6,388 bases of DNA from Candidatus Gastranaerophilales bacterium. Its GTDB lineage: Bacteria; Cyanobacteriota; Vampirovibrionia; Gastranaerophilales; Gastranaerophilaceae. The position numbers and the translations under genes were made by a program. The notes beneath the pieces were generated by a model, which saw only the letters and a list, made by a program, of their open reading frames with translations, was not told where the DNA came from and ran no database searches. The stretch is from the NCBI GenBank assembly GCA_947628355.1, contig CANQZO010000116.1, positions 1 through 6,388 of the forward strand, in the 5' to 3' direction. Shown piece after piece: positions 6,235-6,388 of this stretch. How positions within the stretch are numbered: position 1 is the stretch's first letter; each line of letters begins with the position of its first letter.

Positions 6235-6388
6235 TAAACATCACCTCCCCTATTTAGCACACTCAAGACAACATTTTTTATTGTTTCCATTTCGTTCGGG
6301 TTGCTTTCTGCAATTAACAAAGTTAGTGCAAAAAGAGTTGCACTATCTATTATCGGCATATTGTTTTTATATAAGATATTATTTTTAT
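6234..6388 (-). CDS. Small hypothetical protein, possibly partial at the 5' end
   Basis: The frame is open from the window edge to a TAA at 6234-6236. An ATG at 6357-6359 would give 41 aa starting MPIIDSATLFALTLLIAESN, but no ribosome binding site precedes it. Nine further in-frame codons reach the edge, so the true start may lie outside. The stretch SATLFALTLLIAE is an amphipathic to hydrophobic helix, short for a membrane span. I do not recognise a family. The stop overlaps the next gene's start by one base, indicating translational coupling with the 58-aa gene and hsdS. It could equally be the C-terminus of a longer protein upstream; it does not look like the end of a typical HsdM. Confidence 0.6.
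   Translation of the reverse strand, partial: KNNILYKNNMPIIDSATLFALTLLIAESNPNEMETIKNVVLSVLNRGGDV
6240..6248 (-). promoter_or_regulatory. Near-perfect Shine-Dalgarno for the 58-aa gene
   Basis: The minus strand reads GGAGGTGAT, nine bases fully complementary to the usual 3' end of 16S rRNA. GGAGG ends nine bases before the ATG at 6234-6232. It is the strongest ribosome binding site in the operon and decides that start. It lies within the last codons of the upstream gene. Confidence 0.75.

Overview
The window is a low-GC bacterial segment, by eye roughly 30% G+C. It starts inside a tRNA-Leu gene, and the rest is dominated by a type I restriction-modification (R-M) operon read leftwards on the minus strand. 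The tRNA has no encoded CCA. Shine-Dalgarno sites are ordinary (AAAGGAG, GGAGGTGAT), and short quasi-palindromic repeats of the type CGTCATTGCGAG...GAAGCAATC lie between genes. Related repeats occur in several unrelated phyla, so I do not assign a taxon.

Layout, left to right. 1-76: 3' part of tRNA-Leu(GAG), plus strand. 77-334: non-coding, with an 18-bp perfect palindrome next to the tRNA, an 8-bp-stem hairpin, and a strong 13-bp-stem terminator at 283-314. 335-790: a small heat shock protein (Hsp20) on the minus strand, ended by that terminator. 791-1263: no intact gene, but plus-strand reading-frame fragments that look like decayed coding sequence. 1264-4248: hsdR, the type I restriction subunit, with a probable promoter of its own. 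4249-4422: three repeat copies about 40 bp apart. 4423-4713: a 96-aa single-domain GIY-YIG nuclease-like protein. 4710-6074: hsdS, the DNA-specificity subunit with two target-recognition domains. 6058-6234 and 6234 to the edge: two very short genes, the second cut by the window end.

The minus-strand genes form a tightly packed transcription unit. The two small genes overlap by 1 nt (TAATG), the second overlaps hsdS by 17 nt, and hsdS overlaps the GIY-YIG gene by 4 nt (ATGA). HsdR cuts DNA and HsdS chooses the site. The methyltransferase HsdM is not in the window and would be expected upstream, beyond the right edge.

The most interesting structure is the GIY-YIG gene. It is bracketed exactly by inverted copies of the short repeat. 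The right copy encodes the last codons of hsdS and supplies the Shine-Dalgarno site, start codon and first residues of the nuclease. The left copy supplies its stop codon. This 340-bp unit looks like a compact repeat-plus-nuclease mobile module inserted between hsdS and hsdR.
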